Positions 1 to 8,041 of a DNA stretch of 64,000 nucleotides are shown here, piece after piece; the first letter of the stretch is position 1, and each line of letters opens with the position of its first letter. Source of the stretch: Methylobacteriaceae bacterium (lineage in GTDB: Bacteria; Pseudomonadota; Alphaproteobacteria; Rhizobiales; Beijerinckiaceae); assembly GCA_020638195.1 (NCBI GenBank), contig JACKJC010000002.1, positions 372,001-436,000 of the forward strand, in the 5' to 3' direction. Below the pieces are notes generated by a model. It saw only the letters and a program-made list of their open reading frames with translations. It did not search any database and was not told the DNA's origin. Position numbers and translations under genes: made by a program.

Positions 1-414
1 ACATTCGTCGACATGATCGCAAATGCCGCCTTCTATCTCGGTCTCGCTCATGCGCTCGCGGTTGGCTGCCGGCTCGGGACTGGCGGGCTGGCGTTCGACG
101 ACGCCGTCTCGAATTTCTACGCGGCCGCGCGGTACGGGCTCGATGCGCGGTTGACCTGGCCCGGCGCCGGCGCGATCGCGGCGGACAGGCTGCTTCTGGA
201 ACGTCTCATCCCTCTGGCGCGCGAAGGGCTGGCCGATTTCGATATCGCTGAAGACGGCTTCCTCGACGTGATCGAGGCGCGTGTACGCACGCGACAGACC
301 GGCGCCGTCTGGCAACGCCGCGCGCTCGAAAAGCGCGGCGACCTGTTCTCGATGATGGCGGCCTATTGCGAGGGCCAGCGCTCCGGCGCGCCCGTTCACG
401 AATGGGCCGTGTGA
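1..414 (+). CDS. C-terminal part of a putative glutamate-cysteine ligase-type protein (5' end outside window)
   Basis: The frame is open from the first base and ends at a TGA at 412-414, so only the last 137 residues are present. An internal ATG at 13 is probably not the start, because the frame continues upstream and the sequence begins in the middle of a helix-like stretch. The segment is rich in Ala, Leu and Arg and ends in a QRSGAPVHEW-type tail. I associate that tail with the end of GCS2/YbdK-like glutamate-cysteine ligases, which ligate glutamate to cysteine in glutathione-type synthesis. This is recall of family appearance; no catalytic residue lies in the visible part. It converges with the Sco gene with only four bases between stops. 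Confidence 0.45.
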   Translation, partial: TFVDMIANAAFYLGLAHALAVGCRLGTGGLAFDDAVSNFYAAARYGLDARLTWPGAGAIAADRLLLERLIPLAREGLADFDIAEDGFLDVIEARVRTRQTGAVWQRRALEKRGDLFSMMAAYCEGQRSGAPVHEWAV

Positions 415-418
415 GCGC

Positions 419-1000
419 CTAGCCCTTCTCGATCAGCGTTTTCAGCTTGTTCAGCGCGCGATCGGGCTTTTCCTGGTAACCGATCACGCTGCGGAAACCG
501 CCGTCCTTGCCCATGAGATAGACGAAGGCCGAATGGTCCATCGTGTAATCGCCGCCGTCCAGCGGCACCTTGCGGTAGTAGACACGGAATTCCTTCGCCA
601 CCTTGGCGATTTCGTCCGGCGTGCCGGTCAGACCCACGACATTCGGTTCGAAAGAGGCGAGATAGCTGCGCAGCACTTCGGGCGTATCGCGCTCGGGATC
701 GACGCTGACGAAGTAGATCCTGAAATCCTTCGCCTCGGGCCCGAGCCTGGCCATCAGCGCGGCCATGTCGGCCATGGTCGTCGGGCAGATCTCCGGGCAA
801 TGCGTAAAGCCGAAGAAAATGGCGTAGGGCCTGCCCTTCAGCGCGACCGTGTCGACGATCCGGCCGTTCTGGTCCTTCAGCCGGAAGGGGCCGCCGATGG
901 CGGTCGCCTGCGGGCCGCCCGCCGTGAAGTAGAGCAGGCCCGCGAGTGCGACGGCGGCCAGAGCCGCCGCCGACCAGAGGATGAGACGCAGTTGTTTCAC
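419..1000 (-). CDS. senC: SCO1/SenC family copper chaperone
   Basis: This 193-residue protein starts with GTG (a GGAG lies 9 bases upstream) and has an N-terminal membrane anchor at about residues 7-27, followed by a thioredoxin-like fold facing the periplasm. The copper-binding set is complete: C68-x3-C72 in a CPEICP motif and H156 in a DHSAF motif. SCO proteins pass copper to, or reduce, the CuA site of aa3-type oxidases and in some bacteria also serve cbb3 oxidases. It is the last gene of a minus-strand run with the PCuAC chaperone and the DUF2946 protein, so the three probably form one copper-supply unit. The cbb3 oxidase genes lie only 5 kb away. Confidence 0.93.
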   Translation of the reverse strand: MKQLRLILWSAAALAAVALAGLLYFTAGGPQATAIGGPFRLKDQNGRIVDTVALKGRPYAIFFGFTHCPEICPTTMADMAALMARLGPEAKDFRIYFVSVDPERDTPEVLRSYLASFEPNVVGLTGTPDEIAKVAKEFRVYYRKVPLDGGDYTMDHSAFVYLMGKDGGFRSVIGYQEKPDRALNKLKTLIEKG

Positions 1001-1049
1001 TGTCTCGATCTCCGTTGTGTCAATGTCCGTCGCGTCAGTTCAAGACGTG

Positions 1050-1520
1050 TCAATGGCCCTTGTGGCCGGGCATGCCGCCCGCGCCCGCGCTCATCGCCTT
1101 GATCGTGTATTCGACCGGCACGGTGCCCGCCTTCTCGAAGGTCAGCGTTCCCTTGACCTTTTCGCCGGCGACGAGCGGCTTCTTCAGCTGCATGAACATG
1201 ATGTGATAGCCGCCGGGCTTCAATTCCACACTCTTGCCGGCGGGGATCTCGAGGCCATGAACCGGGCGCATCTTCATCACGCCATTGTCCATGGCCATTT
1301 CGTGAATCTCCACCTTGCCGGCGACGTCTGCGGTGGCGGAAACGAGCTTGTCTCCAGTGTTGCCGGTATTCTTCAGCGTGACATAGCCCGCGCCGACCGG
1401 GGCGCCTGTCGGGGCGGCGCGCGACCAGGGGTTTTCGAGCGAAATGTCGCCGGCATGGGCGACGCCGGCGATGCCGGCGAGCAGGAGCGCCGCGAAGGCG
1501 GATTTGAGAACGGTCTTCAT
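1050..1520 (-). CDS. Periplasmic copper chaperone PCu(A)C
   Basis: The 156-residue precursor has a signal peptide (residues 1-23, cleavage after AHA) and carries the full copper motif H-x10-M-x21-H-x-M at H73, M84, H106 and M108. The C-terminus is Met/His-rich (GMPGHKGH), which may bind extra copper. I chose the ATG at 1520 because it begins a classical signal peptide and has an AGGACA ribosome site; the frame runs further upstream but that part looks non-coding. PCu(A)C binds Cu(I) in the periplasm and hands it to Sco and to CuA or CuB sites of terminal oxidases. It lies 49 bases upstream of the Sco gene on the same strand. Confidence 0.92.
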   Translation of the reverse strand: MKTVLKSAFAALLLAGIAGVAHAGDISLENPWSRAAPTGAPVGAGYVTLKNTGNTGDKLVSATADVAGKVEIHEMAMDNGVMKMRPVHGLEIPAGKSVELKPGGYHIMFMQLKKPLVAGEKVKGTLTFEKAGTVPVEYTIKAMSAGAGGMPGHKGH

Positions 1521-1596
1521 GTGTCTGTCCTGAATGTATTCGGGCTGAGCGCGTCGCGCGGCCCGTGTCGAAGCGAAATGGGTGGTTATCGTCGGC

Positions 1597-1974
1597 TCAG
1601 GCGGCCGGCGGACCTCGCGACAACGGGGCATGCAGAGTCGCTGGCGCAAATTGCGCGGCGACGAAAGTCGGACGGGCAGCCTGCCGCGCCCGTGGCGCGG
1701 GCAGGGCGCACTGGCTCGCCGGCGGCAGGCCCGGGGCGGAGGTCAGCGCGCAGGCGTCGCAGAACGGGCTCGCCGCATGCCGATGCGTGGGCGCGCTACC
1801 GTCATGGTCGCAGAGCGAGAGCGGGGCGTCGTCCTGAAGGGCCAGCGCGACGAGCGCCTGACTGGGACCGGCGAGTGGAATCGGCTTGTGCGCGAAACCG
1901 ACGACGAGCGCCGCCAGCGCGTAAAGCGCAAGCGCGAGCGCCGAGAGGCGCGTATGACGCAGTCTGTCGAGCAT
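1597..1974 (-). CDS. DUF2946-like small membrane-anchored protein
   Basis: A 125-residue protein with one hydrophobic segment (about residues 9-28), then a loop with a His-x-His pair and a Cys-x2-Cys (FCDACALTSA-type motif). The CDACAL-type signature after a single membrane segment is what I know as DUF2946, a family of unknown function often found beside copper genes. The Cys and His residues could bind metal, but that is inference. The ATG at 1974 is preferred to a TTG at 2010 because the hydrophobic segment follows it at the usual distance. It probably heads the transcript DUF2946 - PCuAC - Sco. Confidence 0.72.
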   Translation of the reverse strand: MLDRLRHTRLSALALALYALAALVVGFAHKPIPLAGPSQALVALALQDDAPLSLCDHDGSAPTHRHAASPFCDACALTSAPGLPPASQCALPAPRARQAARPTFVAAQFAPATLHAPLSRGPPAA

Positions 1975-2031
1975 CGAGTGTTGCAAACCAGACGCGCGCC
2001 GGCCTGTCAAACGACAGGTCGACGCAGCGAC

Positions 2032-2421
2032 CTACTTCTGGATCGGGCCGCCCGCCGCCGACCAGGCGGCGACGCCGCCCGCGATATGGCAAGCGTCGAG
2101 CCCCATGTCGTAGAGCGTCTTGGCGGCGAGCGTCGAGCGGCCGCCCGAGGCGCAGAACAAAACCAGCTTTCGGCCGGCCAGCGCCTTGTTGTGCATCGGA
2201 CATTCGGGATCGGCGAGAAATTCGAGGAAGCCGCGCGGCGCATGGACGGCGCCCGGCAACGTGCCGCCCTGCGCGACCTCGTGCGCCTCGCGAATGTCTA
2301 CGAATTGCACGCTGTTGTCGCCGACGAGGCGCAGCGCGTGCTGGACGTCGATGGTTTCGATCACTGCGTTGGCCTCGGCCAGCATCTGCTTGAAACCACG
2401 TGGGTTGGGAGCGGAGCTCAT
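2032..2421 (-). CDS. Rhodanese-like domain protein
   Basis: A 129-residue single-domain rhodanese with the active-site loop C90-A-S-G-G-R-S and the conserved VDIRE segment at residues 41-45. Rhodaneses carry a persulfide on the loop cysteine and move sulfur between donors and acceptors. The ATG at 2421 has GGAG just upstream. No signal peptide is visible, so it should be cytoplasmic. It is co-oriented with the copper genes but 57 bases from the DUF2946 gene with a short hairpin (2003-2018) between them, so joint transcription is uncertain. Confidence 0.9.
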   Translation of the reverse strand: MSSAPNPRGFKQMLAEANAVIETIDVQHALRLVGDNSVQFVDIREAHEVAQGGTLPGAVHAPRGFLEFLADPECPMHNKALAGRKLVLFCASGGRSTLAAKTLYDMGLDACHIAGGVAAWSAAGGPIQK

Positions 2422-2586
2422 GGTATTCTCCTATTCGAATATATGTGATCCTTGGCACGGCGGGCCGCGCGCCGCAATGGGTGAGAGCCGCCGCAGGCTG
2501 GCTTCATTGCGCGGCGGGCCCGGCGCGCCTATCGTCAAGCTGGCGCAAACGCGTCCGACCCGTCAATGATCGCAAGGGGATAGCGC

Positions 2587-2841
2587 ATGAAGGTGACGAT
2601 CGACATCGACTGTACGCCCCTCGAGGCGCGGCAGTTCTTCGGCCTGCCCGATGTTCAGCCGATGCAGACGGCGGTGATGGACGCCATGGAAAAGCGCCTG
2701 ATGAAAGAGATGGAAACATACACGCCCGAAAAGCTGTTCGAGGCATGGATGCCCGTAATGAGCGCCAATCGGGAGATGTTCGGCTCGTTCCTCTCCGCGT
2801 TCACCAAGGGCGCGACGGGCGACAAGACCAAGGGCAAGTAG
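2587..2841 (+). CDS. DUF6489 family protein
   Basis: An 84-residue protein beginning with MKVTIDIDCTP and an LPDVQPMQ segment, which is how I recognise the alphaproteobacterial DUF6489 family; its function is unknown. The first half looks like a small alpha/beta unit, the second an amphipathic helix (residues 33-68), and the tail is lysine-rich. An AAGGGGA ribosome site precedes the ATG. The next gene (VOC) starts 13 bases downstream on the same strand, so the two are likely co-transcribed. Nothing in the sequence shows a catalytic site. Confidence 0.8.
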   Translation: MKVTIDIDCTPLEARQFFGLPDVQPMQTAVMDAMEKRLMKEMETYTPEKLFEAWMPVMSANREMFGSFLSAFTKGATGDKTKGK

Positions 2842-2854
2842 GCCGGCGCCAACC

Positions 2855-3682
2855 ATGATCAGTTCCATCCATCACATTGCGCTGGCGACGGCGGACATCG
2901 ACGCCGCGATGCGGGCCTATACCGACCTTTTCAACCGCGCGCCGGACGGCGTCCTCGCCGCGGGCGGGACGCGCCAGGTCTGGTACTCGACGTCCAACAT
3001 CCGATTCGCGCTCATCGCCCCCGACGGCGCCGGGGCGCTTGGGGAGGCCGTATCCGCCCGGCTCGCGGCGACGGGGGAGGGTCTGTGGTCGGTTGCCTAT
3101 TGCGTCGACGAACTCGACAAGACCGCGAACCTGTTCGAACGGCGCGGGCTTGCGCCGGGCGCGGAATATGCCCTGCCGGTCGAGGCGCATGGCGCGGCGG
3201 CCGGAATGCGGGCGCGCAACCTTGCTGCGACGGCGACGCACGGAATCGAATCGATCCTGCTCGCCGCGCCTAAACCGGCGCCGGTCCATGGCGCGGCGGA
3301 CGCCGCCAGCGGGCTCGACCATGTCGTGATCCGCACGGCCGATCCCGAGCGCGCGGTCGCGCTCTACGGCGCGCGGCTCGGCCTCGACATGCGGCTCGAC
3401 CGGTCCAATGCGGCCTGGGGTGCGCGCCTCCTGTTCTTCCGTTGCGGCGATCTGGTGGTCGAGATCGCGCACGAATTGCAAGGCGGCGTGTCGCAGAAGC
3501 CCGACTGGTTCGGCGGCCTGTCCTGGCGCGTCCCCGACATCGTGGCGACGCGCGAGCGGCTCATGGATGCGGGGCGCAGCCTGTCGGAGGTGCGCAAGGG
3601 ACGCAGGCCGGGTTCGCACGTCTGCACCTTGCGCGATGGAACGGCCGGTGTTCCAACGATATTGCTCGGCCTCGACGGCTGA
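2855..3682 (+). CDS. VOC (glyoxalase-like) family protein with two domains
   Basis: This 275-residue protein has two VOC modules: residues 1-130 open with SIHHIALATADIDAAM and residues 145-275 contain GLDHVVIRTADPERAV, each the usual first beta-strand with a metal-ligand His. The family includes glyoxalase I, extradiol dioxygenases and epimerases, so the substrate cannot be given. The overall arrangement fits the PF13468-like glyoxalase-like group. It follows DUF6489 closely and precedes a NIPSNAP gene and a tautomerase, which together hint at catabolism of an aromatic or other organic acid, but no ring-cleavage enzyme with a known substrate is present. Confidence 0.8.
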   Translation: MISSIHHIALATADIDAAMRAYTDLFNRAPDGVLAAGGTRQVWYSTSNIRFALIAPDGAGALGEAVSARLAATGEGLWSVAYCVDELDKTANLFERRGLAPGAEYALPVEAHGAAAGMRARNLAATATHGIESILLAAPKPAPVHGAADAASGLDHVVIRTADPERAVALYGARLGLDMRLDRSNAAWGARLLFFRCGDLVVEIAHELQGGVSQKPDWFGGLSWRVPDIVATRERLMDAGRSLSEVRKGRRPGSHVCTLRDGTAGVPTILLGLDG

Positions 3683-3704
3683 GCAGGAGCAACGACAAAA
3701 TGAA

Positions 3705-3800
3705 GCCTCATGCCGAGGAGCAGGCGAAGCCTGCGTCTCGAAGCATGGGGAGTGCGGCGATCCTTCGCGACGCGCCTTTCAGGCGTTCGTCAGGATGAAG
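3705..3800. repeat. Dispersed intergenic repeat
   Basis: The gap between the VOC and NIPSNAP genes holds paired segments: GAGGAGCAGGCGAAGCCTGC near 3715 and CATCCTTCGCGACGCG-type sequence near 3760-3775, ending in TCAGGATGA. I know this pattern from intergenic repeats in many alphaproteobacterial genomes. A related but not identical copy is at 46599-46640. Confidence 0.55.
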
Positions 3801-3835
3801 GTCGCTGAAGAACAAGAGATGCCCCGGGAGGACAC

Positions 3836-4165
3836 ATGGCGATTTTCGAAATGCGGATCTACCGCTGCCTGCCCGGCCGCATGCCGGCGTTGTTGCAGCG
3901 CTTCGAACAGACGACGCTCGGTTTGTGGAAGCGTCATGGGATCGAGCCTGCTGGGTTCTGGACGACGGAAGTCGGCGAATCCCATCTTGAACTGACCTAC
4001 ATGCTGCGCTGGAACTCGATGGCCGAACGCGAGACGAAGTGGACGGCTTTCGCCACCGATCCGGAATGGATCGCCAAGCGCGCGGAGAGCGAGAAGGACG
4101 GGCCGATCCTGTCCAATATCGTCAATTCTTTCCTGAAGCCGACCGCCTTCTCCTCGGTCCAGTGA
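3836..4165 (+). CDS. NIPSNAP family protein
   Basis: A 109-residue ferredoxin-like alpha/beta barrel protein opening with MAIFEMRIYRCLPGRM, the typical NIPSNAP start (E-x-R-x-Y then a P-G turn). The LTYMLRWNSMAERETKW stretch at residues 55-71 is also typical. Bacterial NIPSNAP proteins have no agreed biochemical role; some sit in catabolic operons. A GGGAGGA ribosome site lies directly upstream. The tautomerase gene starts 16 bases downstream, so the two are probably expressed together. Confidence 0.88.
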   Translation: MAIFEMRIYRCLPGRMPALLQRFEQTTLGLWKRHGIEPAGFWTTEVGESHLELTYMLRWNSMAERETKWTAFATDPEWIAKRAESEKDGPILSNIVNSFLKPTAFSSVQ

Positions 4166-4181
4166 ACACGGGACGCAACGC

Positions 4182-4580
4182 ATGCCACATGTGATCGTCG
4201 AGTATTCCGCCAATCTGGAAGAGGACGTGAGCCCGCGCGACCTGATCGATCGCGTGCATGCGACGATTCTGGAAACCGGCGTCTATCCGATCGGCGGCGT
4301 GCGCGTGCGCGCCGAGCGCCGCGATCTCTACAAGGTCGCCGATGGCGACCCGATGAACGCTTTTTGCGCGATCCTGATCCGGATGGGGCGCGGCCGCGAC
4401 GAAGAAACGCGTACGCGCGTGTCGAAAGCCGTGCTGGCGACGCTGGCCGACGTCACGGCTGGCGCCTTCGCCAGGCGCGGCCTGTCGCTGTCGGTGGAAA
4501 TCCAGGAGATCGACGAGGCCGGCGCCACCCGCAAGAACAATCTGCACGAGCGACTGAAGGGCAGGGCGGGCGCGGCCTAG
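4182..4580 (+). CDS. 5-carboxymethyl-2-hydroxymuconate delta-isomerase-type tautomerase
   Basis: A 132-residue protein starting MPHVIVEYSANLEE, as in the CHMI (HpaF) branch of the tautomerase superfamily. Pro-2 would become the N-terminal catalytic base after Met removal. RKNNLHE near residue 118 is also typical. CHMI moves a double bond in the homoprotocatechuate meta-cleavage route. None of the other hpa genes are in the window, so the real substrate may differ. It is the last of four plus-strand small genes and converges with hemN. Confidence 0.85.
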   Translation: MPHVIVEYSANLEEDVSPRDLIDRVHATILETGVYPIGGVRVRAERRDLYKVADGDPMNAFCAILIRMGRGRDEETRTRVSKAVLATLADVTAGAFARRGLSLSVEIQEIDEAGATRKNNLHERLKGRAGAA

Positions 4581-4806
4581 GCCGTTGGCGCGGCCATCAT
4601 GCCGGCCACAAATCGTTAACGAACTGTGATGCGCCGCACAGCCTTGGCGTCCGGGCCGCGATAATCTGCGCTTGTTCGGGCAGGCAAGGCTTCGTGGGGG
4701 CGAAACTTCCAGTCCGTGCATCAGGCGACGCCAACGCGCATGCATTTTAAGCGCGTGGGCGTCGCTTCTGTTTTGCGCTGGTGTTTCGCGCCGGCGAATG
4801 GGCGAC
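4581..4806. other. Intergenic stretch between convergent genes
   Basis: About 226 bases lie between the tautomerase stop and the hemN stop. I see no convincing coding potential. There is a GTTAACGAACTG run near 4616 and a T-rich stretch near 4766-4795, but no clean hairpin-plus-T-run terminator. Confidence 0.4.
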
Positions 4807-6210
4807 TCAGATGCTTGCCGAGTGCCTGACGGCGCCATGTTCGAGATGCGCGTCGAAGGCCGCGCAGATCGAGCGGATGAAATCGCGGCCGAGACGGGTG
4901 GCCGCTACGCGCGTTCCCTCGACCTCGGCAATGCCATCCTCCTGCATCGGCGCAAGCCGCGCGACCGAATCGTCGAGTTCTGAAAGCGGCCGGTCGTGGT
5001 TCGCACAGACCTCCGCGAGATCGACCGCAAAATCGCACATCAGCCGTTCTATGATCTCGGCGCGGAACCGGTCGGCGGCGGTCATTTCGACGCCGCGCGC
5101 GACGGGAAGTTCGCCACGGTCGAGCTTCTCGCGCCACTGCGGCACGGCGCTCGCGTTCTGCACGTAGCCCTGCGGCATGCGGCCGATGGACGAAGCGCCG
5201 AAGCCGATCAGCACGGGCGCCGCGTCGGTCGTATACCCTTGGAAATTGCGGCGCATGCGGCCTTCGGCAGCGGCGGCGGCGAGGCCGTCGTCGGGGCGGG
5301 CGAAATGATCGAGGCCGAGACGGCGCCAGCCGCGCTCCTCAAGAAGATCGGCGGCGCGGCGCTGCATCTGGTAACGCAGGCGCGCGTCGGGCAGTTCGTC
5401 CTCGCGGATCAGTTTCTGGTGGGCCTTCATCCACGGCACATGCGCATAGCCGAACAGCGAGAGTCGGTCCGGCTCCAGCGCCAACGCCATGTCGATGTTC
5501 TTCTCGAGCCCTTCTAGGGTCTGGCGCGGCAGGCCGTAGATGAGGTCCATGTTGATCGAGCCGGCGCCGGCGGAGCGCAGGAGCCCGACGGCGCGGGCGG
5601 TCATCTCGTAAGGCTGGATGCGGTTGATCGCCTGCTGGACGGCTGGATCGAAATCCTGCACGCCGAGGCTCGCGCGGTTCATGCCGCCAGCGGCCGCCGC
5701 GCGCACCCAATCCTCGGTGAGCGTGCAGGGGTCGATTTCCGCGGCAATTTCGGCGCCCGGCGCGATGTCGAATCGCTGGGCGAGGCGGGCGAGAATCGCG
5801 CCGATCTCGTCAGGCGCCAGCATGTTGGGCGTGCCGCCGCCGAAATGGATATTGCCGATTTCGAGCCGTTCGCCCAGCGTGGCGGCCACCAGGTCGATCT
5901 CGCCGAGCAGACGGGCGACGTAATCCTCGATCGGGCCGCGACGATTGACCACAGCCGTGTTGCACCCGCAGTACCAGCACATGCGGTCGCAGAAGGGGAC
6001 GTGCAGATAGGCCGATATGGAGCCTGATTCCCGTTTCAAGCCCCGGAGCCACGCGCCATATTGCCGCGCCGCCACATCGGGCGTGAACTGGATGGCCGTC
6101 GGATAGGACGTATAGCGGGGCGCACGGCCCCCGTAGGCCGTGATCAATCGATCGATGGAATCGCCGGGAATCCGGCTTGCTTCGACCATTTCCGCGATCT
6201 GGGTCGCCAT
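4807..6210 (-). CDS. hemN: Oxygen-independent coproporphyrinogen III oxidase
   Basis: A 467-residue radical-SAM enzyme that decarboxylates coproporphyrinogen III to protoporphyrinogen IX when oxygen is scarce. The 4Fe-4S/SAM motif is C74-x3-C78-x2-C81 within FCDRMCWYCGCNT, followed by the GGGTPN glycine motif. The N-terminal RYTSYPTA-type segment and the length mark a true HemN rather than HemW. The ATG at 6210 is chosen because it gives the usual N-terminus; the frame stays open further upstream, but that part is antisense to ccoN. It diverges from ccoN across a shared FNR box, which fits microaerobic induction of haem supply alongside the haem-rich cbb3 oxidase. Confidence 0.96.
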   Translation of the reverse strand: MATQIAEMVEASRIPGDSIDRLITAYGGRAPRYTSYPTAIQFTPDVAARQYGAWLRGLKRESGSISAYLHVPFCDRMCWYCGCNTAVVNRRGPIEDYVARLLGEIDLVAATLGERLEIGNIHFGGGTPNMLAPDEIGAILARLAQRFDIAPGAEIAAEIDPCTLTEDWVRAAAAGGMNRASLGVQDFDPAVQQAINRIQPYEMTARAVGLLRSAGAGSINMDLIYGLPRQTLEGLEKNIDMALALEPDRLSLFGYAHVPWMKAHQKLIREDELPDARLRYQMQRRAADLLEERGWRRLGLDHFARPDDGLAAAAAEGRMRRNFQGYTTDAAPVLIGFGASSIGRMPQGYVQNASAVPQWREKLDRGELPVARGVEMTAADRFRAEIIERLMCDFAVDLAEVCANHDRPLSELDDSVARLAPMQEDGIAEVEGTRVAATRLGRDFIRSICAAFDAHLEHGAVRHSASI

Positions 6211-6262
6211 CTGAGAACCTCGCTCGTCTCCGCCAAATGGCTGAGGACAGGCGTACGACACC

Positions 6263-6276
6263 TTGACGCATGTCAA
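6263..6276. promoter_or_regulatory. FNR/FixK box shared by hemN and ccoN
   Basis: The 14-base palindrome TTGACGCATGTCAA matches TTGA-N6-TCAA, the anaerobox bound by FNR/FixK proteins. It lies 53 bases upstream of the hemN start and 94 bases upstream of the ccoN start, so one site could activate both divergent promoters. A matching regulator, with FNR-type recognition helix, is encoded at 16017-16751. Confidence 0.85.
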
Positions 6277-6369
6277 AGTCTCGATGCGCTGCGATATGCA
6301 CTTTGGCGACGACGCGCGGCAGGTCTGTCGCGCGTCGGCTGAAAGATTCTCGCGCAACAGGGCAAACTC

Positions 6370-8028
6370 ATGGCGCAAGCAGCAACAACCGGGAAAAGGA
6401 TGCGTGTGGGCGAACTCGGCTTGATAGTCGCGTTCGCGGCGCTCGCCGCCTTTTCGCTTCTCGTCACCGCCAAGGCGTGGACACCCGAATACGCCTTCCA
6501 CGCCGCGCTTTTCGCGCTCGGCAGCGTCGCCGCCGTCATCGGCATCTTCAAGCGCTACGGCGCGCGTTCGGCCGAATGGCCGGCGCAGGAGATCGACGGC
6601 AAACCCAACTACAATTACGGACCGATCAAGTTCACGTCCACGATTGCCCTCTTCTGGGGCATCGCGGGCTTCCTGGTCGGCCTGATCGCGGCGTTGCAGC
6701 TCGCCTTCCCGGCGCTGAATTTCGACCTTCCGTGGATCAGCTTCGGGCGCCTGCGCCCGCTGCACACGTCGGCGGTCATTTTCGCATTCGGCGGCAACGT
6801 GCTGCTGGCGACCTCGTTCTACGTCATGCAGCGCACCTCGCGCGCCCGCATGGCGGGCGATCTCGCGCCGTGGTTCGTGGTGCTCGGCTACAATTTCTTC
6901 ATCCTGATCGCGGGCACGGGCTATCTGCTCGGGATTACCCGCGGCCATGAGTATGCGGAGCCGGAATGGTACGCCATCCTGTGGCTGGTGGTCGTGTGGG
7001 TGGTCTACCTGCTGATCTACCTCTTCACGCTGGCCAAGCGCACCGAGCCGCACATCTATGTCGCGAACTGGTTCTATCTCGCCTTCATCGTGACGATCGC
7101 CGTGCTGGTGCTCGGCAACAACACGGAAATCCCGGTCTCGATCTATTCGTCGAAATCCGTGATCGTGTGGTCGGGCGTGCAGGACGCGATGATCCAGTGG
7201 TGGTACGGCCACAATGCGGTGGGCTTCTTCCTGACCGCGGGCTTCCTCGGCATCATGTACTACTTCGTGCCGAAGCGCGCCGAACGGCCGGTGTATTCCT
7301 ACCGTCTGTCGATCATCCACTTCTGGGCGCTGATCTTCCTGTATATCTGGGCGGGTCCGCACCATCTGCACTACACGGCTCTGCCGGACTGGGCGCAGAC
7401 GCTCGGCATGACCTTCTCGATCATGCTGTGGATGCCCTCGTGGGGCGGCATGATCAACGGCCTGATGACGCTGTCGGGCGCGTGGGACAAGCTGCGCACC
7501 GACCCCGTGCTGCGCATGATGGTCGTGTCGGTCGCCTTCTACGGCATGTCGACCTTCGAGGGTCCGCTGATGTCGGTGAAGGCCGTGAACGGTCTCAGCC
7601 ACTACACGGACTGGACGATCGGCCACGTGCATTCGGGCGCGCTCGGCTGGGTGGGCTTCGTGTCCTTCGGCGCGGTCTACTGCCTGGTTCCGTGGGTGTT
7701 CAACCGCAAGGGCCTGTACTCGCTCAAGCTTGTCGACTGGCACTTCTGGCTCGGCACGATCGGCATCGTCTTCTACATCTCCTCGATGTGGGTGGCGGGC
7801 ATCATGCAGGGTCTGATGTGGCGCGCCTACACGCCGCAGGGCTTCCTCGAATATTCCTTCGTGGAGACCGTGGACGCGATGCACCCGATGTACGTGATCC
7901 GCGCTTTGGGCGGCGGCCTGTTCCTGGTCGGCGCGCTGATCATGGCCTTCAACATCTACAAGACCATCGCTTCGCCTGAGGCCTCGGAAGTTCCTTCGGG
8001 ACGTCCCGAGCTGGCGCCGGCCGAGTGA
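6370..8028 (+). CDS. ccoN: cbb3-type cytochrome c oxidase subunit I
   Basis: The 552-residue catalytic subunit of the high-affinity proton-pumping cbb3 oxidase carries haem b, haem b3 and CuB. About twelve to fourteen membrane spans are visible. Haem and copper ligands appear in their usual contexts: H132 in RPLHTSAV (low-spin haem), His in WYGHNAVGF and in GPHHLHYTALPDW (CuB), and HVHSGALGW later (haem ligands). There is also a long cytoplasmic N-terminus of about 15 residues. It is first in the ccoNOQP operon; the next gene follows after 13 bases. Expression is probably driven from the FNR box at 6263-6276. Confidence 0.97.
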   Translation: MAQAATTGKRMRVGELGLIVAFAALAAFSLLVTAKAWTPEYAFHAALFALGSVAAVIGIFKRYGARSAEWPAQEIDGKPNYNYGPIKFTSTIALFWGIAGFLVGLIAALQLAFPALNFDLPWISFGRLRPLHTSAVIFAFGGNVLLATSFYVMQRTSRARMAGDLAPWFVVLGYNFFILIAGTGYLLGITRGHEYAEPEWYAILWLVVVWVVYLLIYLFTLAKRTEPHIYVANWFYLAFIVTIAVLVLGNNTEIPVSIYSSKSVIVWSGVQDAMIQWWYGHNAVGFFLTAGFLGIMYYFVPKRAERPVYSYRLSIIHFWALIFLYIWAGPHHLHYTALPDWAQTLGMTFSIMLWMPSWGGMINGLMTLSGAWDKLRTDPVLRMMVVSVAFYGMSTFEGPLMSVKAVNGLSHYTDWTIGHVHSGALGWVGFVSFGAVYCLVPWVFNRKGLYSLKLVDWHFWLGTIGIVFYISSMWVAGIMQGLMWRAYTPQGFLEYSFVETVDAMHPMYVIRALGGGLFLVGALIMAFNIYKTIASPEASEVPSGRPELAPAE

Positions 8029-8041
8029 GGAGATAAGACCA

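Noticed and set aside
981..2393. A long plus-strand open frame opposite the copper genes and the rhodanese.
   Set aside because: It is Arg-rich, overlaps three recognisable minus-strand genes and shows no conserved segment.
6211..7884. The hemN frame stays open far upstream, antisense to ccoN, giving an apparent fusion of over 1000 residues.
   Set aside because: The extra part is Arg/His-rich and antisense to the well-conserved ccoN; the HemN N-terminus at 6210 is normal. High GC removes stop codons from antisense frames.
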